Positions 13,996 to 22,720 of a stretch of 64,000 nucleotides of DNA are shown here, one piece after another. This DNA is from Taibaiella koreensis. GTDB lineage: Bacteria; Bacteroidota; Bacteroidia; Chitinophagales; Chitinophagaceae. Position 1 is the stretch's first letter. Every line of letters starts with the position of its first letter. Made by a program: the position numbers and the translations under genes. The notes under the pieces are model-generated. The model was not told where the DNA came from. It saw nothing but the letters and a program-made list of their open reading frames with translations, and searched no databases. The stretch spans positions 1,419,962-1,483,961 of the forward strand of contig NZ_QVNU01000001.1 in NCBI RefSeq assembly GCF_003545715.1, in the 5' to 3' direction.

Positions 13996-15861
13996 TTACA
14001 CCGGCTCCGTCAATCCCTGGAGAAAAGTATTCAGGTCCTCATCCTTATTCAGTCCCAGTTTCTGTTTGATACGGTAGCGGCTCATGCGCACGCTCTTCAC
14101 TTCGACATGCATCATGCGCGCTATATGTCGCGTATCCATTTTCAGGTACAGGTAAGCGCAGAGCTTGAGGTCGAGCAAGGTGAGCTTCTTTTGTGCCCTG
14201 GCGCTCAGCTGCTGGAAAAAGCCGGGATGCACCTGTAGGATCTGCATCCGGGCCTGTTCAAAATCATCGTCCAGCACTTCTTCTTCCTTCAACACCTTTT
14301 GCATATCCTGGGCATCGTCGTCGTTCAGTCTGTCTTTGAGCTGGTGGAGCATTTTGTTTTTATGATCCAGCAGCAGCATATTGGCCATTGCTTCTGTGTT
14401 TAGCTGCTGTTGGCGTAGCTCCAGCAGTTGTTGCTCTGCTCTCAGGCGAGCCTGTTCCTCCCGCTCCAGCTTAATCAGTGTCTCCGACTCCTGCTTCTCC
14501 AGCGCCAGTTGTTTTTCACGCTGCAGGGAATACCGTAGCCGGAAGTGATAGGACCGGAACATAAACACGAGGCCGAGCAGGGAGACCAGCGCGATGCTGC
14601 CATACAGATAGTTTTGCCGGGTATGACTTTTTTCCCGCTCTTTCAATACCTGCATTTCCTGTTCCTTCTTTGTCGTTTCGTATTGTGCTTCCAGCTTTTG
14701 TGTATTGAGCGCCTGTTGCTGATCAAAATACTTGCTGTTGTAGCCTGTTACCTCCTTTTGAAAGGTCAATGCCTGAGGGTAATCGCCTTGTTGTTTATAA
14801 AAGTCGGCAAGTGATTGGGTAATATTGATCAGGGTGGGGGTATAAGGTTGGTCGGCGCTCAGCATCACCTGGTAAGCCTGCCGCAGGTATAGCTCCGTAC
14901 CGCGATAGTTGCCGGACCGTTGCGCATAAGCGCCGAGAATACCCAGGCTGCTGGCGACCACCTCCTCGCTGTTGGGCATGGCATGAAGCAACTCGCCGGC
15001 AGTGCGGGCATAATAAAGCGCCGTGTCCCTGGCATTATTGTCGGCAGCCGGAAAATGCCTCAGGTAGCAATCTGCGATATTGATACAGATAATGCCATAG
15101 GCTTGCGGCGCTACCTGTCCGGGGTGTTGACGATAAAGTTGTGCTGCCTGGCGAAGATAGAATAAGATACTGTCGCGGTAGCGCTGATTGCCGGAGCCGT
15201 TATAATGATACTCGTGCGCGGTAGCCAGTGCCGCATAGCAATTGCTCATTGTATTATAGTCATCTGTCCTCAGTGCATTTTCCAACGCTTTCCGGGCGTA
15301 GAGGTCCACTTTGGGTGCATTGTTCCAGTTGGCATTGACCGCGTATAACTGGTAATACAGTTTAGCCGCAAGATGCGGATCATCTTCCAGCTCCAGTTGC
15401 TTCAGGCCGGCAAGACAGGAGCGGACCATGTTTTCCGTGCTATCAAAGGCTTTGGCAAAAAGCGCCCTGGCATAGCAGGCATAGGCTTCGGCGCGCGGAT
15501 TTCCGGCCCGGCGGGCCATATCCGTCGCCGAATCGCAAACCGCTTTCATGTTGCCGAAGGCATGGGTGTTTACCAGCACATTCAGCAGCGCGGTATATGC
15601 TCTTGTGGCTTCCATATAGTTGCGCCGGCTTACAGCAAGGGCGGCGCCTTGCCGGGCGTACCGACGGGCGTCGTCATACTGCTTTGCCGTACGGTAAAAT
15701 TCGGCCAGCCGGTTGAACAGCGCGGCTCGCGTACTTTCTCCCGTGTTGCCATTGCTGATCGCTGTTTTTATGCTGTCGGTAAAACCCTGCTGGGAATAGC
15801 CCTTCAGCGTCGGGATACACAGGATGCCCGCAAGGCATAGCAGACGACACAAAAACTTCAT
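13996..15861 (-). CDS. TPR and coiled-coil sensor with C-terminal LuxR-type HTH
   Basis: A 621-residue membrane regulator of a type common in Bacteroidota. Residues 1-24 are a signal peptide. About 25-400 hold tetratricopeptide repeats (LYYQLYAVNANWNNAPKVDL, TELYLRQAYQVML and others). A membrane helix follows (YLYGSIALVSLLGLVFMF), then a long cytoplasmic coiled coil rich in Glu, Gln, Leu and Arg. The last 60 residues are a LuxR/GerE-like HTH (LKLCAYLYLKMDTRHIARMM, VKSVRMSRYRIKQKLGL). It has no kinase domain, so it probably couples an envelope signal directly to DNA binding. It is convergent with the GNAT gene and divergent from the DUF4870 operon, which is a candidate target. Confidence 0.9.
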   Translation of the reverse strand: MKFLCRLLCLAGILCIPTLKGYSQQGFTDSIKTAISNGNTGESTRAALFNRLAEFYRTAKQYDDARRYARQGAALAVSRRNYMEATRAYTALLNVLVNTHAFGNMKAVCDSATDMARRAGNPRAEAYACYARALFAKAFDSTENMVRSCLAGLKQLELEDDPHLAAKLYYQLYAVNANWNNAPKVDLYARKALENALRTDDYNTMSNCYAALATAHEYHYNGSGNQRYRDSILFYLRQAAQLYRQHPGQVAPQAYGIICINIADCYLRHFPAADNNARDTALYYARTAGELLHAMPNSEEVVASSLGILGAYAQRSGNYRGTELYLRQAYQVMLSADQPYTPTLINITQSLADFYKQQGDYPQALTFQKEVTGYNSKYFDQQQALNTQKLEAQYETTKKEQEMQVLKEREKSHTRQNYLYGSIALVSLLGLVFMFRSYHFRLRYSLQREKQLALEKQESETLIKLEREEQARLRAEQQLLELRQQQLNTEAMANMLLLDHKNKMLHQLKDRLNDDDAQDMQKVLKEEEVLDDDFEQARMQILQVHPGFFQQLSARAQKKLTLLDLKLCAYLYLKMDTRHIARMMHVEVKSVRMSRYRIKQKLGLNKDEDLNTFLQGLTEPV

Positions 15862-16090
15862 GCCGGCAAATTACACCATAAATACATCGCTTGCTTGTCG
15901 CCAAACTCATTGTAAGTTTTTTGGCAATTATTTATAATCTCTTCAAAGGCAGAAAATTAAGAAACTTGTAGACGTATTGTAGTAGGCCTTGTATGGTTGT
16001 AGTAGCTGTTCTGTAGGATACACAAGTTTGGAGCAAGCTTCCTTTTGACCTGAAATTTGTATCCTGTTATTCACTCCAATAAAAATCTAT

Positions 16091-16414
16091 ATGAACAACA
16101 AAACGCTCTCCATTATCTCCTATTTTACCTTGCTGGGATGGCTAATCGCTTATATAGCCGGCGGCAAAAATGCCGATGCCTTACTTAAGTATCATTTACG
16201 CCAATCGCTTGGCCTGGCCATTGTCAGCATCCTGTTTAGCCTCGTGCTCAATATACTCGGCTGGATGATCCCGGCTTTGTCCTTTCTCGGCCTTCTGGGA
16301 CTGGTATTGCTGGTCTTCTGGGTGCTGGGTATTATTAATGCAGCCAATGGCGCATTGCGGCCGGTACCCGTTTTTGGAAAGACTTTTGAACGCAAATTTT
16401 CATTTATCGGCTAA
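16091..16414 (+). CDS. DUF4870 small membrane protein
   Basis: A 107-residue membrane protein with the DUF4870/Tic20-like layout. It has a first helix (IISYFTLLGWLIAYIAGG), a conserved ALLKYHLRQSLGLAI amphipathic turn, and two further helices (LFSLVLNILGWMI; LGLVLLVFWVLGIINAANG). It ends with the typical VPVFGKTFERKFSFIG. It is the first gene of a five-gene run to 19142, with a 23-nt gap to the next. Function unknown; the family sits in the inner membrane. Confidence 0.87.
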   Translation: MNNKTLSIISYFTLLGWLIAYIAGGKNADALLKYHLRQSLGLAIVSILFSLVLNILGWMIPALSFLGLLGLVLLVFWVLGIINAANGALRPVPVFGKTFERKFSFIG

Positions 16415-16437
16415 GAGCGCTAAAAATCATTATCATT

Positions 16438-16920
16438 ATGCATCAGGAATGGAATCACTTCGTTAGAGAAGGTAACGTGTACCGCTGGAAAGGGCAGAAG
16501 TTCTTTTATTATGGACTGGCCTTGTTCCTGCTGCTCATTATGATCGCCTGCTTCGTTTATGGCGCCAATAAAGGTGTGCGCATCATGGGCGTTTTTGTCG
16601 GTCTGCTGAGCCTGGCGGGCATTTTACGCAGCACAGCATTTATAGGCATCGATGTCGCTAACCGGCGCATCATCAGCCGGAATTTCTTTTTCAGCCCTGA
16701 GCGCAGCTACGATTTCGATGCCTTCAGTCATTTCCGCATCGTTAAGAGCCGCTATATGATACTGACCATTAATGTATCGGCCTTCATGATCTTTAACCAG
16801 GACGGGAAGGAAAAAAGCTTTCTATTACAGCAAGGGCTTTTTACCGCCCGTCCTTTGCAGCGGCTGACAGAAGAAATGGAGGGGATCATGGCTACTGCCG
16901 CAAAAACCACTGTCGTATGA
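16438..16920 (+). CDS. Membrane protein of unknown function
   Basis: A 160-residue protein with two adjacent membrane helices (FFYYGLALFLLLIMIACFVY; GVRIMGVFVGLLSLAGIL) and a cytoplasmic C-terminal half that looks like a PH-like beta domain. That half begins GIDVANRRIISRNFFFSP. The layout, two helices followed by a small beta domain of the 'this element is stored as...' type (FIGIDVANRRI), is shared with the next gene product, suggesting a paralogous pair. Its stop overlaps the next start (ATGA). Confidence 0.78.
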   Translation: MHQEWNHFVREGNVYRWKGQKFFYYGLALFLLLIMIACFVYGANKGVRIMGVFVGLLSLAGILRSTAFIGIDVANRRIISRNFFFSPERSYDFDAFSHFRIVKSRYMILTINVSAFMIFNQDGKEKSFLLQQGLFTARPLQRLTEEMEGIMATAAKTTVV

Positions 16921-17447
16921 AGCTGCCCCCTAAGGCGGGCCACCGTTTCCTGGCCCAGGGGGAAAAGCTGTACTTGCAGCCCAATCGCGTATACCGGTTT
17001 AAGGTAGCCGGGTGTATCTTATTGGCCCTGGCAGGATTTGGTGTGGCATTAACGAAGATAGTGAGCTACGACATGCAGGTGCTCTGCCAGGTGCTTAGCA
17101 TTATTGTACTGGCTTATGCGGTTTTTGATACTTTGTTCCGCGTTAACCTGACCTATATTTTCGATGGCGGGCAGCAGCAGGTATACCGCAAATTTCCCGG
17201 TTTGTTCACACAAAAGCTCATGCCTTTCAACGAAGTTTGCATCTTACCGGAAACAGAACACGGGTCTTTGCGGTACAGCTTGTCCCGTAAAAGAAATAAA
17301 TTCGGCAAAAGCTTCCCGCTTAGCGATTTCTTTTCCGGTAGTAAAAAGGGAGAAAAGCGGCAGCTGCAATTTGAAGAGGAGATACTGGCTACTATCGTAA
17401 CCTTTGTGGAAGCCAGGAGCACTTCTACGCCAAATCTTTCTTTATGA
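16917..17447 (+). CDS. Membrane protein of unknown function, related in layout to the preceding gene product
   Basis: A 176-residue protein with two membrane helices (VAGCILLALAGFGVALTKI; QVLCQVLSIIVLAYAVFDTL) and a C-terminal soluble beta-rich domain (TYIFDGGQQQVYRKFPGLF). Both ends overlap neighbours by the ATGA arrangement (16917-16920 and 17444-17447), so the three proteins are probably made in step. No named family was recognised. Confidence 0.78.
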   Translation: MKLPPKAGHRFLAQGEKLYLQPNRVYRFKVAGCILLALAGFGVALTKIVSYDMQVLCQVLSIIVLAYAVFDTLFRVNLTYIFDGGQQQVYRKFPGLFTQKLMPFNEVCILPETEHGSLRYSLSRKRNKFGKSFPLSDFFSGSKKGEKRQLQFEEEILATIVTFVEARSTSTPNLSL

Positions 17448-18424
17448 AAAGACCAGTGATCGGTTTCTGGGCCATATATACGCTGGGCTTCACAGTAGCC
17501 TTACCTACTTTTCTGTATTATACTGCCGACGACTTGCCCAATGCAGGGCCGCTGCCGGGGCAGAGCGCTGCTGCCAGTTTTTTTTACCTGGGTCTGGGGG
17601 CGCTTTTGTGGCTGATAGCGATTGTGCTGTATGGTCGTTTCTTCCTGCTACAGACCGTATGGGGAAAGCGAAAACTGCTGCGTACGATCGATAAAGGCAT
17701 CTCGATCCCGGCAAGAATTAAAGAGAAGACGGTAAAGAAAGTACGGGGTGGAATGGAAGTGCTGGACCTCAATTTGTCCTTTACCAACCTTTCGGGTACA
17801 CCGGTAACGGCCCGTTACGAGCTGAACGATGCACGGCCGGCCGAAAGACGATTTGAGCCGGGAAGCAGTCTGGACCTTCGTGCTTATGACGATGGGAACG
17901 AAATACACCTGCTGCCGGCCACCGTACAAGTATCTGTACGATTGTGGGCGGTGGTAATCTATACCCTGGGCTTCCTGCTCATCCTCGCTTTCGCTTTGGG
18001 CTACCCATTGTGGTCCTACCAGTGGGAAAGCCAGGGATACGGCTGGCGGTTCCTTAAGCTCTGGCATCCCTGGTTGCTGGTACTGGCCATTAACCTGGGT
18101 TGTGTCTTTCTGCTGCGTCTTTTCTTTTTGTTTCTTAGTAAGGCTACAGGATCGGCATCGCAGCTGAAATGGGCACTGTATGGCATACGGACTACAGCCA
18201 CAATAACGGATTACCGCCAAACGGGGTTAACGATCAACGACCAGCCCCAGATACAATTTGAAGTACACTTCACCGACAAGTGGGGTGCACGACAACAAGC
18301 GACACACAAAGAAATCGTTACACTCGTCGATCTGCACCGGTTGCAGACAGGCGATAAGGAAATTATTTACCTGCCCGACAAGCCCCTTGCATTCCTGTTC
18401 TATGAAAACCTTTCTCTATCCTGA
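17444..18424 (+). CDS. DUF3592-type membrane protein
   Basis: A 326-residue protein with four predicted helices in two pairs: residues about 6-26 and 46-68, then 168-190 and 210-232. Each pair is followed by a soluble segment that starts alike (RTIDKGISIPARIKEKTVKK; GIRTTATITDYRQTGLTIND). The duplicated 'xxATITxxxxT' strands are typical of DUF3592. The last 23 nt overlap the start of the lipoprotein gene at 18402. Probably an inner-membrane protein; role unknown. Confidence 0.78.
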   Translation: MKRPVIGFWAIYTLGFTVALPTFLYYTADDLPNAGPLPGQSAAASFFYLGLGALLWLIAIVLYGRFFLLQTVWGKRKLLRTIDKGISIPARIKEKTVKKVRGGMEVLDLNLSFTNLSGTPVTARYELNDARPAERRFEPGSSLDLRAYDDGNEIHLLPATVQVSVRLWAVVIYTLGFLLILAFALGYPLWSYQWESQGYGWRFLKLWHPWLLVLAINLGCVFLLRLFFLFLSKATGSASQLKWALYGIRTTATITDYRQTGLTINDQPQIQFEVHFTDKWGARQQATHKEIVTLVDLHRLQTGDKEIIYLPDKPLAFLFYENLSLS

Positions 18425-19142
18425 AGTCAGCCCGGTCTTACATAGCCTGCGCCGCAGCGCTGCCCGGTTGATGGGCCTGGGGATGCTGTGCCTGCTGGGA
18501 AGTTGTCAGCAGCTGTCCGACAGCTTTGAAGAAACACGGCATCCCCGGCCGGAGAAGGCCGCCACAAAACCTGTCCCCAAGCAAACCGTTACCAGTACCC
18601 ATACCAGCAGCACCTACACTACTAGTACTTCGGTTACTGTTTCCGATACTGTGACGGCGCCGGAGCGGTCTTTTTTTGAAACCAGCGCGGCGGGCTGGGA
18701 TAGTATCCGGCAGCAGCTCTACGATATGCCCGGGTTGAAAGGCCGGAAGCTGTATTTGTATCAGGGCTTCTATTTGTACGACTATCAGGGAGGGATCATC
18801 GGCATCAGCCTGCAGGATCCCGATCGTCGCGAAAATGTAGATGCCTACCGTTATCGCAAAGGCATATGGCAACGGGAAGAGCCGGTAAAGGTTACGGGCA
18901 ATATACCGATGAAAGAATGGTTGCTGCCGCTGGATGAGGTGCACTGGAACGTGATCCCTGAAATATGGGCTACCGCGAAGAAGAAAGCGGCGACCATAGA
19001 AGACGCCGGTAGCATCACGCACATTTATTTCAATTACATGGAGCGGGGGCATATAAAGGAATGGTACCTGGGCATTCGCAGCCCCAGGCGCGACTATTAC
19101 CTGTATTTTGATCTTCTGGGCAATTTGAAAAAGACGCGCTGA
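18402..19142 (+). CDS. Lipoprotein of unknown function
   Basis: A 246-residue lipoprotein. The start at ATG 18402 gives a signal (LMGLGMLCLLGSC) with lipobox Cys. In-frame codons to 18258 lie inside the previous gene and would spoil the signal. Residues 45-85 are a Thr/Ser-rich spacer (about 18 Thr or Ser, e.g. TSTHTSSTYTTSTSV), likely an unstructured tether. The rest is a compact domain with many Tyr and Trp (YLYQGFYLYDYQGGIIGISL and a YYLYFDLLGNL end). It is the last gene of the operon 16091-19142. No family recognised. Confidence 0.78.
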   Translation: MKTFLYPEVSPVLHSLRRSAARLMGLGMLCLLGSCQQLSDSFEETRHPRPEKAATKPVPKQTVTSTHTSSTYTTSTSVTVSDTVTAPERSFFETSAAGWDSIRQQLYDMPGLKGRKLYLYQGFYLYDYQGGIIGISLQDPDRRENVDAYRYRKGIWQREEPVKVTGNIPMKEWLLPLDEVHWNVIPEIWATAKKKAATIEDAGSITHIYFNYMERGHIKEWYLGIRSPRRDYYLYFDLLGNLKKTR

Positions 19143-19176
19143 TCAGATAGCTGATATCGCTTCCCGCGGGATTTAT

Positions 19177-19184
19177 TATCTTTG
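19177..19184 (+). promoter_or_regulatory. -7 element (TATCTTTG) for the DUF4920 gene
   Basis: TATCTTTG fits TAnnTTTG and lies 22 nt before ATG 19207. Confidence 0.65.
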
Positions 19185-19206
19185 CGACACTTTATTATCC
19201 TTGTAT

Positions 19207-19686
19207 ATGAAAAAACTAATTGCCATTGCCCTCTTGTCCTGCGCTGCCTTGACGGTAAAAGCCCAGGAAGAGCGCAAGCCCGCTACACCCGGTCAGACCT
19301 ATGGAGAAACGATCGATACCAAAGGCGCTATGGATATTGCGGCGTTGCCGGCTTTACTGGAGAAGAACAATGGTCAGAAAACAGCAGCCAAGATCAAAGC
19401 CAAAGTGGTGGACGTATGTCCTAAAAAGGGCTGCTGGATGAACCTTTATATCAACGATAGCACCACCGCCTTCGTTAAGATGAAGGATTATGGCTTCTTC
19501 GTGCCTATGGATATGATCGGCAAAACGGTGGTGCTGGAAGGCGAGGCTATGGAAAAGATCACCTCGGTAAACGAGCTGCGCCACTATGCGGAAGATGCTA
19601 AAAAGCCGCAATCGGAGATCGATGCGATCACGCAGCCCCAAAAGAGCATTCGCTTTATGGCAAAGGGGATCAAGGTTCCCGAATAA
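19207..19686 (+). CDS. DUF4920 exported protein
   Basis: A 159-residue exported protein. It has a signal peptide (MKKLIAIALLSCAALTVKAQ), then the DUF4920 domain: YGETIDTKGAMDIAALPALL, KAKVVDVCPKKGCWMNLYIN (paired Cys), VKMKDYGFFVPMDMIGKTVV and LEGEAMEK. The family often carries a CxxxxCW motif that could bind metal or form a disulfide; here it reads CPKKGCW. ATG 19207 is used, since an in-frame TTG two codons earlier adds nothing. It is preceded by its own promoter box and followed by the repeat element at 19763. Periplasmic location is expected. Confidence 0.88.
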   Translation: MKKLIAIALLSCAALTVKAQEERKPATPGQTYGETIDTKGAMDIAALPALLEKNNGQKTAAKIKAKVVDVCPKKGCWMNLYINDSTTAFVKMKDYGFFVPMDMIGKTVVLEGEAMEKITSVNELRHYAEDAKKPQSEIDAITQPQKSIRFMAKGIKVPE

Positions 19687-19762
19687 ACAGATAAAGAGAA
19701 AAGAGATAGTACAGGCCGGCACTTTGCTGGCCTGTTTGTGTATATATTTAAATGACTTCCGC

Positions 19763-20212
19763 ATATAGGAATCAGCCCCAAAATAGGAGCAATGAAAAAT
19801 GATCCTTTTGGCTAATGTTAAAATGTTGATCTATGGTCATATGCCCGGCAATGCTGAATTGAAGTTGATATCTGTTGTTAAGCCGGGGTGCGCAGGCCAC
19901 AAAAAAACAGCGGAGCATTGTTTTTTTGCCGCCTTTTTTGTTTCTTTTTTGGCGGACAAAAAAAGAAAAAGATATGAAACCAAGTACAATGACGAATAAA
20001 ATAAACTGACTATCCCGATATAGGAAACATTAGCCAATTCGTCTTGATAACGGTTGCTGAGCCCGTCGAAGCACCATTTATATCTGTCCTTTCGACATGC
20101 TCAAGGACCGAAGATTACTTTGTTTCCTATATCGGGATAGTCACTTAAAATAAAGCATGTTAGCTAGTACTTATAGACGTACAAAACTTTGTTTCCTTTA
20201 TCCGGATAGTAA
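19763..20212. repeat. Dispersed repeat element, copy A (second copy at 33003-33356)
   Basis: The sequence runs closely parallel to 33003-33356. Shared blocks include a leading ATATAGGAA, AAATGTTGATCTATG, GGCAATGCTG, and a roughly 40-bp identical block around GGTGCGCAGGCCACAAAAAA. An end block TATAGACGTACAAAACTTTG is followed by GTTTC(C/T)TTTATCCGGATAG. A hairpin with A7/T7 arms lies in the centre. Copy A differs by the insert at 20007-20143, bounded by perfect inverted repeats. No transposase is encoded; short peptides on the minus strand look like a by-product of sequence identity. It is most likely a non-autonomous mobile or REP-type element. Confidence 0.75.
20007..20143. mobile_element. 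MITE-like insert with perfect 22-bp terminal inverted repeats inside repeat copy A
   Basis: The left end (20007-20028, starting TGACTATCCCGATATAGG) and the right end (20122-20143) are perfect inverse complements. The roughly 90-bp interior carries the palindromic core CTGAGCCCGTCGAAGC. The ends resemble the decayed ends of the host repeat (GTTTCCTTTATCCGGATAG), which suggests that both belong to one family of elements with these termini. Confidence 0.65.
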
Positions 20213-20223
20213 CTTATTTATAT

Positions 20224-21207
20224 TTAGTGGCTGAGGTCCCAGGCCAGGGCTGCCGCACCCAATATCGCTGCATCCCGCTCCGACAGTCCGGAAGGGATGA
20301 TATCGATCTTATTCTGGTATACCGAAAGCAGGTTGGCTTCCATATGCCTTTTGGTCGGTTTTAAGATAAAATCACCCGCCTTGGCCAGTCCGCCAAAGAG
20401 AATAATGGCTTCGGGGCTGGTGATGGCTACAGCATTGGCCAGCGTTTCGCCCAGTATTTTACCTGTAAGTTCAAATATCTCTATGGCCAGCGGGTCGCCG
20501 GCAACAGCGGCTTTGTAGATACCGCTGGAGCTGATCTCGCCACCCTCCCGGTAAATCTTCAGCAACCAGTCGTCCTGTTCCGGTTTGGGATCATCGCGGT
20601 GTGTCTCCAGCAGTTCCATTGCTGTACGCACGATGCCGGTAGCGGAGGCATAGGTCTCCATGCAGCCCCTGCGGCCGCAGCCGCACAGCCGTCCGTCGCG
20701 CACGGCTATCGTATGCCCCAGCTCACCGGCAAAGCCATCGTGACCGTAGATCAGCTGCCCGTTGGCCACGAAGCCGCTGCCCACGCCTGTTCCGAGTGTG
20801 ATGATGATAAAATCCCTCATGCCTTTAGCCGCACCATAGGTCATTTCGCCTATAGCAGTGGCATTGGCATCATTGGTAATGGTCGCCGGCAGGTCAAAGG
20901 CATCATGAAGCAGCTGTTGCAGCGGGATGGCGCCTTTCCACAGGAGGTTGGCCGACATCAGTATCTCGCCGGTGTAGTGATTGGCGATCGGCGCTCCGGC
21001 GCCTATGCCATTGATCTGGTCTTTGCCATATTGTTCGATATGCGGTTGCAGGCTTTTGTGTATGGCTTGTACAAAAAGCTCCGGGCTGGCGTAGTCCTGT
21101 GTGCGCAGCCGGTCCTGTACCAGTATGTCGCCACGACGATTGACCAGGCCAAAGGCAGTGTTGGTGCCGCCGATATCGATGCCTATGGAAAAACTTTTGG
21201 GTTGCAT
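20224..21207 (-). CDS. ROK-family sugar kinase (glucokinase-like)
   Basis: A 327-residue cytosolic ATP-dependent sugar kinase of the ROK family. Phosphate-binding DIGGTNTAFGLV opens the chain. The catalytic Asp lies in ITNDANATAIGEMTYGAAKG, the second nucleotide loop in TLGTGVGSGFV, and the substrate/zinc motif is GELGHTIAVRDGRLCGCGRR then GCMETYAS (CxCGxxGCxE). Absence of an HTH marks it as a kinase, not a ROK repressor. It is divergent from the sugar MFS transporter with a 51-bp gap, so import and phosphorylation of one sugar is the natural reading. Glucose is the usual substrate of this group; fructose or N-acetylglucosamine cannot be excluded. Confidence 0.93.
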   Translation of the reverse strand: MQPKSFSIGIDIGGTNTAFGLVNRRGDILVQDRLRTQDYASPELFVQAIHKSLQPHIEQYGKDQINGIGAGAPIANHYTGEILMSANLLWKGAIPLQQLLHDAFDLPATITNDANATAIGEMTYGAAKGMRDFIIITLGTGVGSGFVANGQLIYGHDGFAGELGHTIAVRDGRLCGCGRRGCMETYASATGIVRTAMELLETHRDDPKPEQDDWLLKIYREGGEISSSGIYKAAVAGDPLAIEIFELTGKILGETLANAVAITSPEAIILFGGLAKAGDFILKPTKRHMEANLLSVYQNKIDIIPSGLSERDAAILGAAALAWDLSH

Positions 21208-21258
21208 GCGGGTATGTTGAAAAAAGGATTTAAGTTTATCTCCTAATTAATTTTTTGA

Positions 21259-22542
21259 ATGGGGTACAATAATACAAAGAATAAAAGTTACGGCTTCGCT
21301 CTTTTCCTCATCGGCTGCCTGTTCTTTATTTTCGGCTTCATTACCTGGAGCAACAGCCAGCTGATCCCTTATCTGAAGATCGCTTGCGAATTGACCGATG
21401 CCCAATCGTACCTCGTCGCTACCGCTTTCTTTGCCGCTTATTTTGTTATGGCCATCCCTTCGTCGTTTGTGCTGAAAGCCACAGGCTTTAAGAAAGGCAT
21501 GTCGCTGGGCCTGCTGGTGATGGCCCTGGGAGCGCTACTGTTCATTCCGGCAGCAGGAAGCCGTAATTATCCTTTGTTCCTTACCGGTTTATTCATTATC
21601 GGCACCGGCCTGGCGCTGCTGCAGACAGCCTCCAATCCCTATGTCACTGTGCTGGGGCCTATAGAAAGCGCTGCCAGCCGTATCAGCATTATGGGTATCT
21701 GCAACAAGGTAGCGGGTATCCTTGCCGTATTCATATTGGGGCGCATTACCCTCAGCAACGTAGATGAGCTGAAAGCGCGGTTGCTGACGCTGGATCCAGC
21801 CGCCAAAGCAACTGAGCTGGATCAGCTGGCCGCCAAAGTAGTGATGCCCTATACCATTATCGCCATCGCGCTTACGGTGCTGGCGGTGATCCTGTATTTC
21901 ATTCACCTGCCCGAGATCAAAGAAGAAGAGGAAAATGTCGCACCTGCCGCCGGTGTAAAGCCCTCGTCATCGGCCGATACCATCTGGGCTTACCCACACA
22001 TGATCCTGGGCGCTGTAGCGATCTTCTTTTATGTGGGTGTGGAAGTCATGAGCTATGATACCTTCGCCGGTTTTGGCGAAGCCCTGGGTTATAAGCTGGA
22101 AACGGCTAAGCATTTTGCTTCTTATACCGGCTATGGCTTGCTGATCGGATATGTATTCAGCATATTCGGCATTCCTTCGGTCATCAGCCAGCGTAAGGCC
22201 CTGGTGATCGCGGCCGTGCTGAGTATGATCATGGTGCTCCTGGCTATGTTTACCTCGGGCAATGTTGCAGTAGTCTGCTTTGCCGTTCTGGGCTTTTCCA
22301 ATTCAGTCATGTGGCCCGCGATATGGCCATTGGCACTTACCGGGGTAGGGCGCTTTACCAAGCTCGGCGGCGCGTTGCTGGTGATGGGCATTGTTGGTGG
22401 TGCGGTATTGCCGCCTCTATATGGCAAGCTGGCTGAAGCATTACATTCCCGGCAAATGGCCTATGTGCTGATGATCCCATGCTATTTATATATCCTGTAT
22501 TATGCGCTGAAAGGATACCGGCCGCGTGTGGAAAAAGTATAG
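21259..22542 (+). CDS. Sugar MFS transporter (FucP/GluP type)
   Basis: A 427-residue inner-membrane transporter with about 12 helices. It opens GFALFLIGCLFFIFGFITWS, then NSQLIPYLKIACELTDAQSY, the family's signature first helix, and GTGLALLQTASNPYVTVLGP follows near helix 4. SRISIMGICNKVAGI and a large charged loop (LPEIKEEEENV) separate the two halves. The signatures fit the sugar:proton symporters of the fucose/glucose-galactose group. It is divergent from the ROK kinase at 20224. Substrate is likely glucose or galactose by context. Confidence 0.93.
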   Translation: MGYNNTKNKSYGFALFLIGCLFFIFGFITWSNSQLIPYLKIACELTDAQSYLVATAFFAAYFVMAIPSSFVLKATGFKKGMSLGLLVMALGALLFIPAAGSRNYPLFLTGLFIIGTGLALLQTASNPYVTVLGPIESAASRISIMGICNKVAGILAVFILGRITLSNVDELKARLLTLDPAAKATELDQLAAKVVMPYTIIAIALTVLAVILYFIHLPEIKEEEENVAPAAGVKPSSSADTIWAYPHMILGAVAIFFYVGVEVMSYDTFAGFGEALGYKLETAKHFASYTGYGLLIGYVFSIFGIPSVISQRKALVIAAVLSMIMVLLAMFTSGNVAVVCFAVLGFSNSVMWPAIWPLALTGVGRFTKLGGALLVMGIVGGAVLPPLYGKLAEALHSRQMAYVLMIPCYLYILYYALKGYRPRVEKV

Positions 22543-22572
22543 GAGCAGGACGAACGAATATTCTTCTTATAA

Positions 22573-22602
22573 ACGAGACTGCGTACGGGGTATGCAGTCT
22601 CG
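22573..22602 (+). terminator. Hairpin after the MFS gene
   Basis: ACGAGACTGC (22573-22582) pairs with GCAGTCTCGT (22593-22602). A short T run (ATTTTT) follows after 6 nt, so it may be a weak terminator. Confidence 0.6.
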
Positions 22603-22720
22603 TCTGCATTTTTGGACAAGCGCTTCTTTATACAGTAGGATCATATATGTCAAAAAGGGAGGCAAATATGAATTGATCCCCGGCAAGCCTCTTCTTTTCA
22701 GGACTTTTACACCAAACAAT

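Noticed and set aside
19837-20037. 66-residue minus-strand frame in repeat copy A with a C-terminal end like the copy B frame
   Set aside because: The shared peptide follows from near-identical DNA of the two repeat copies; no start signal or conservation beyond that.
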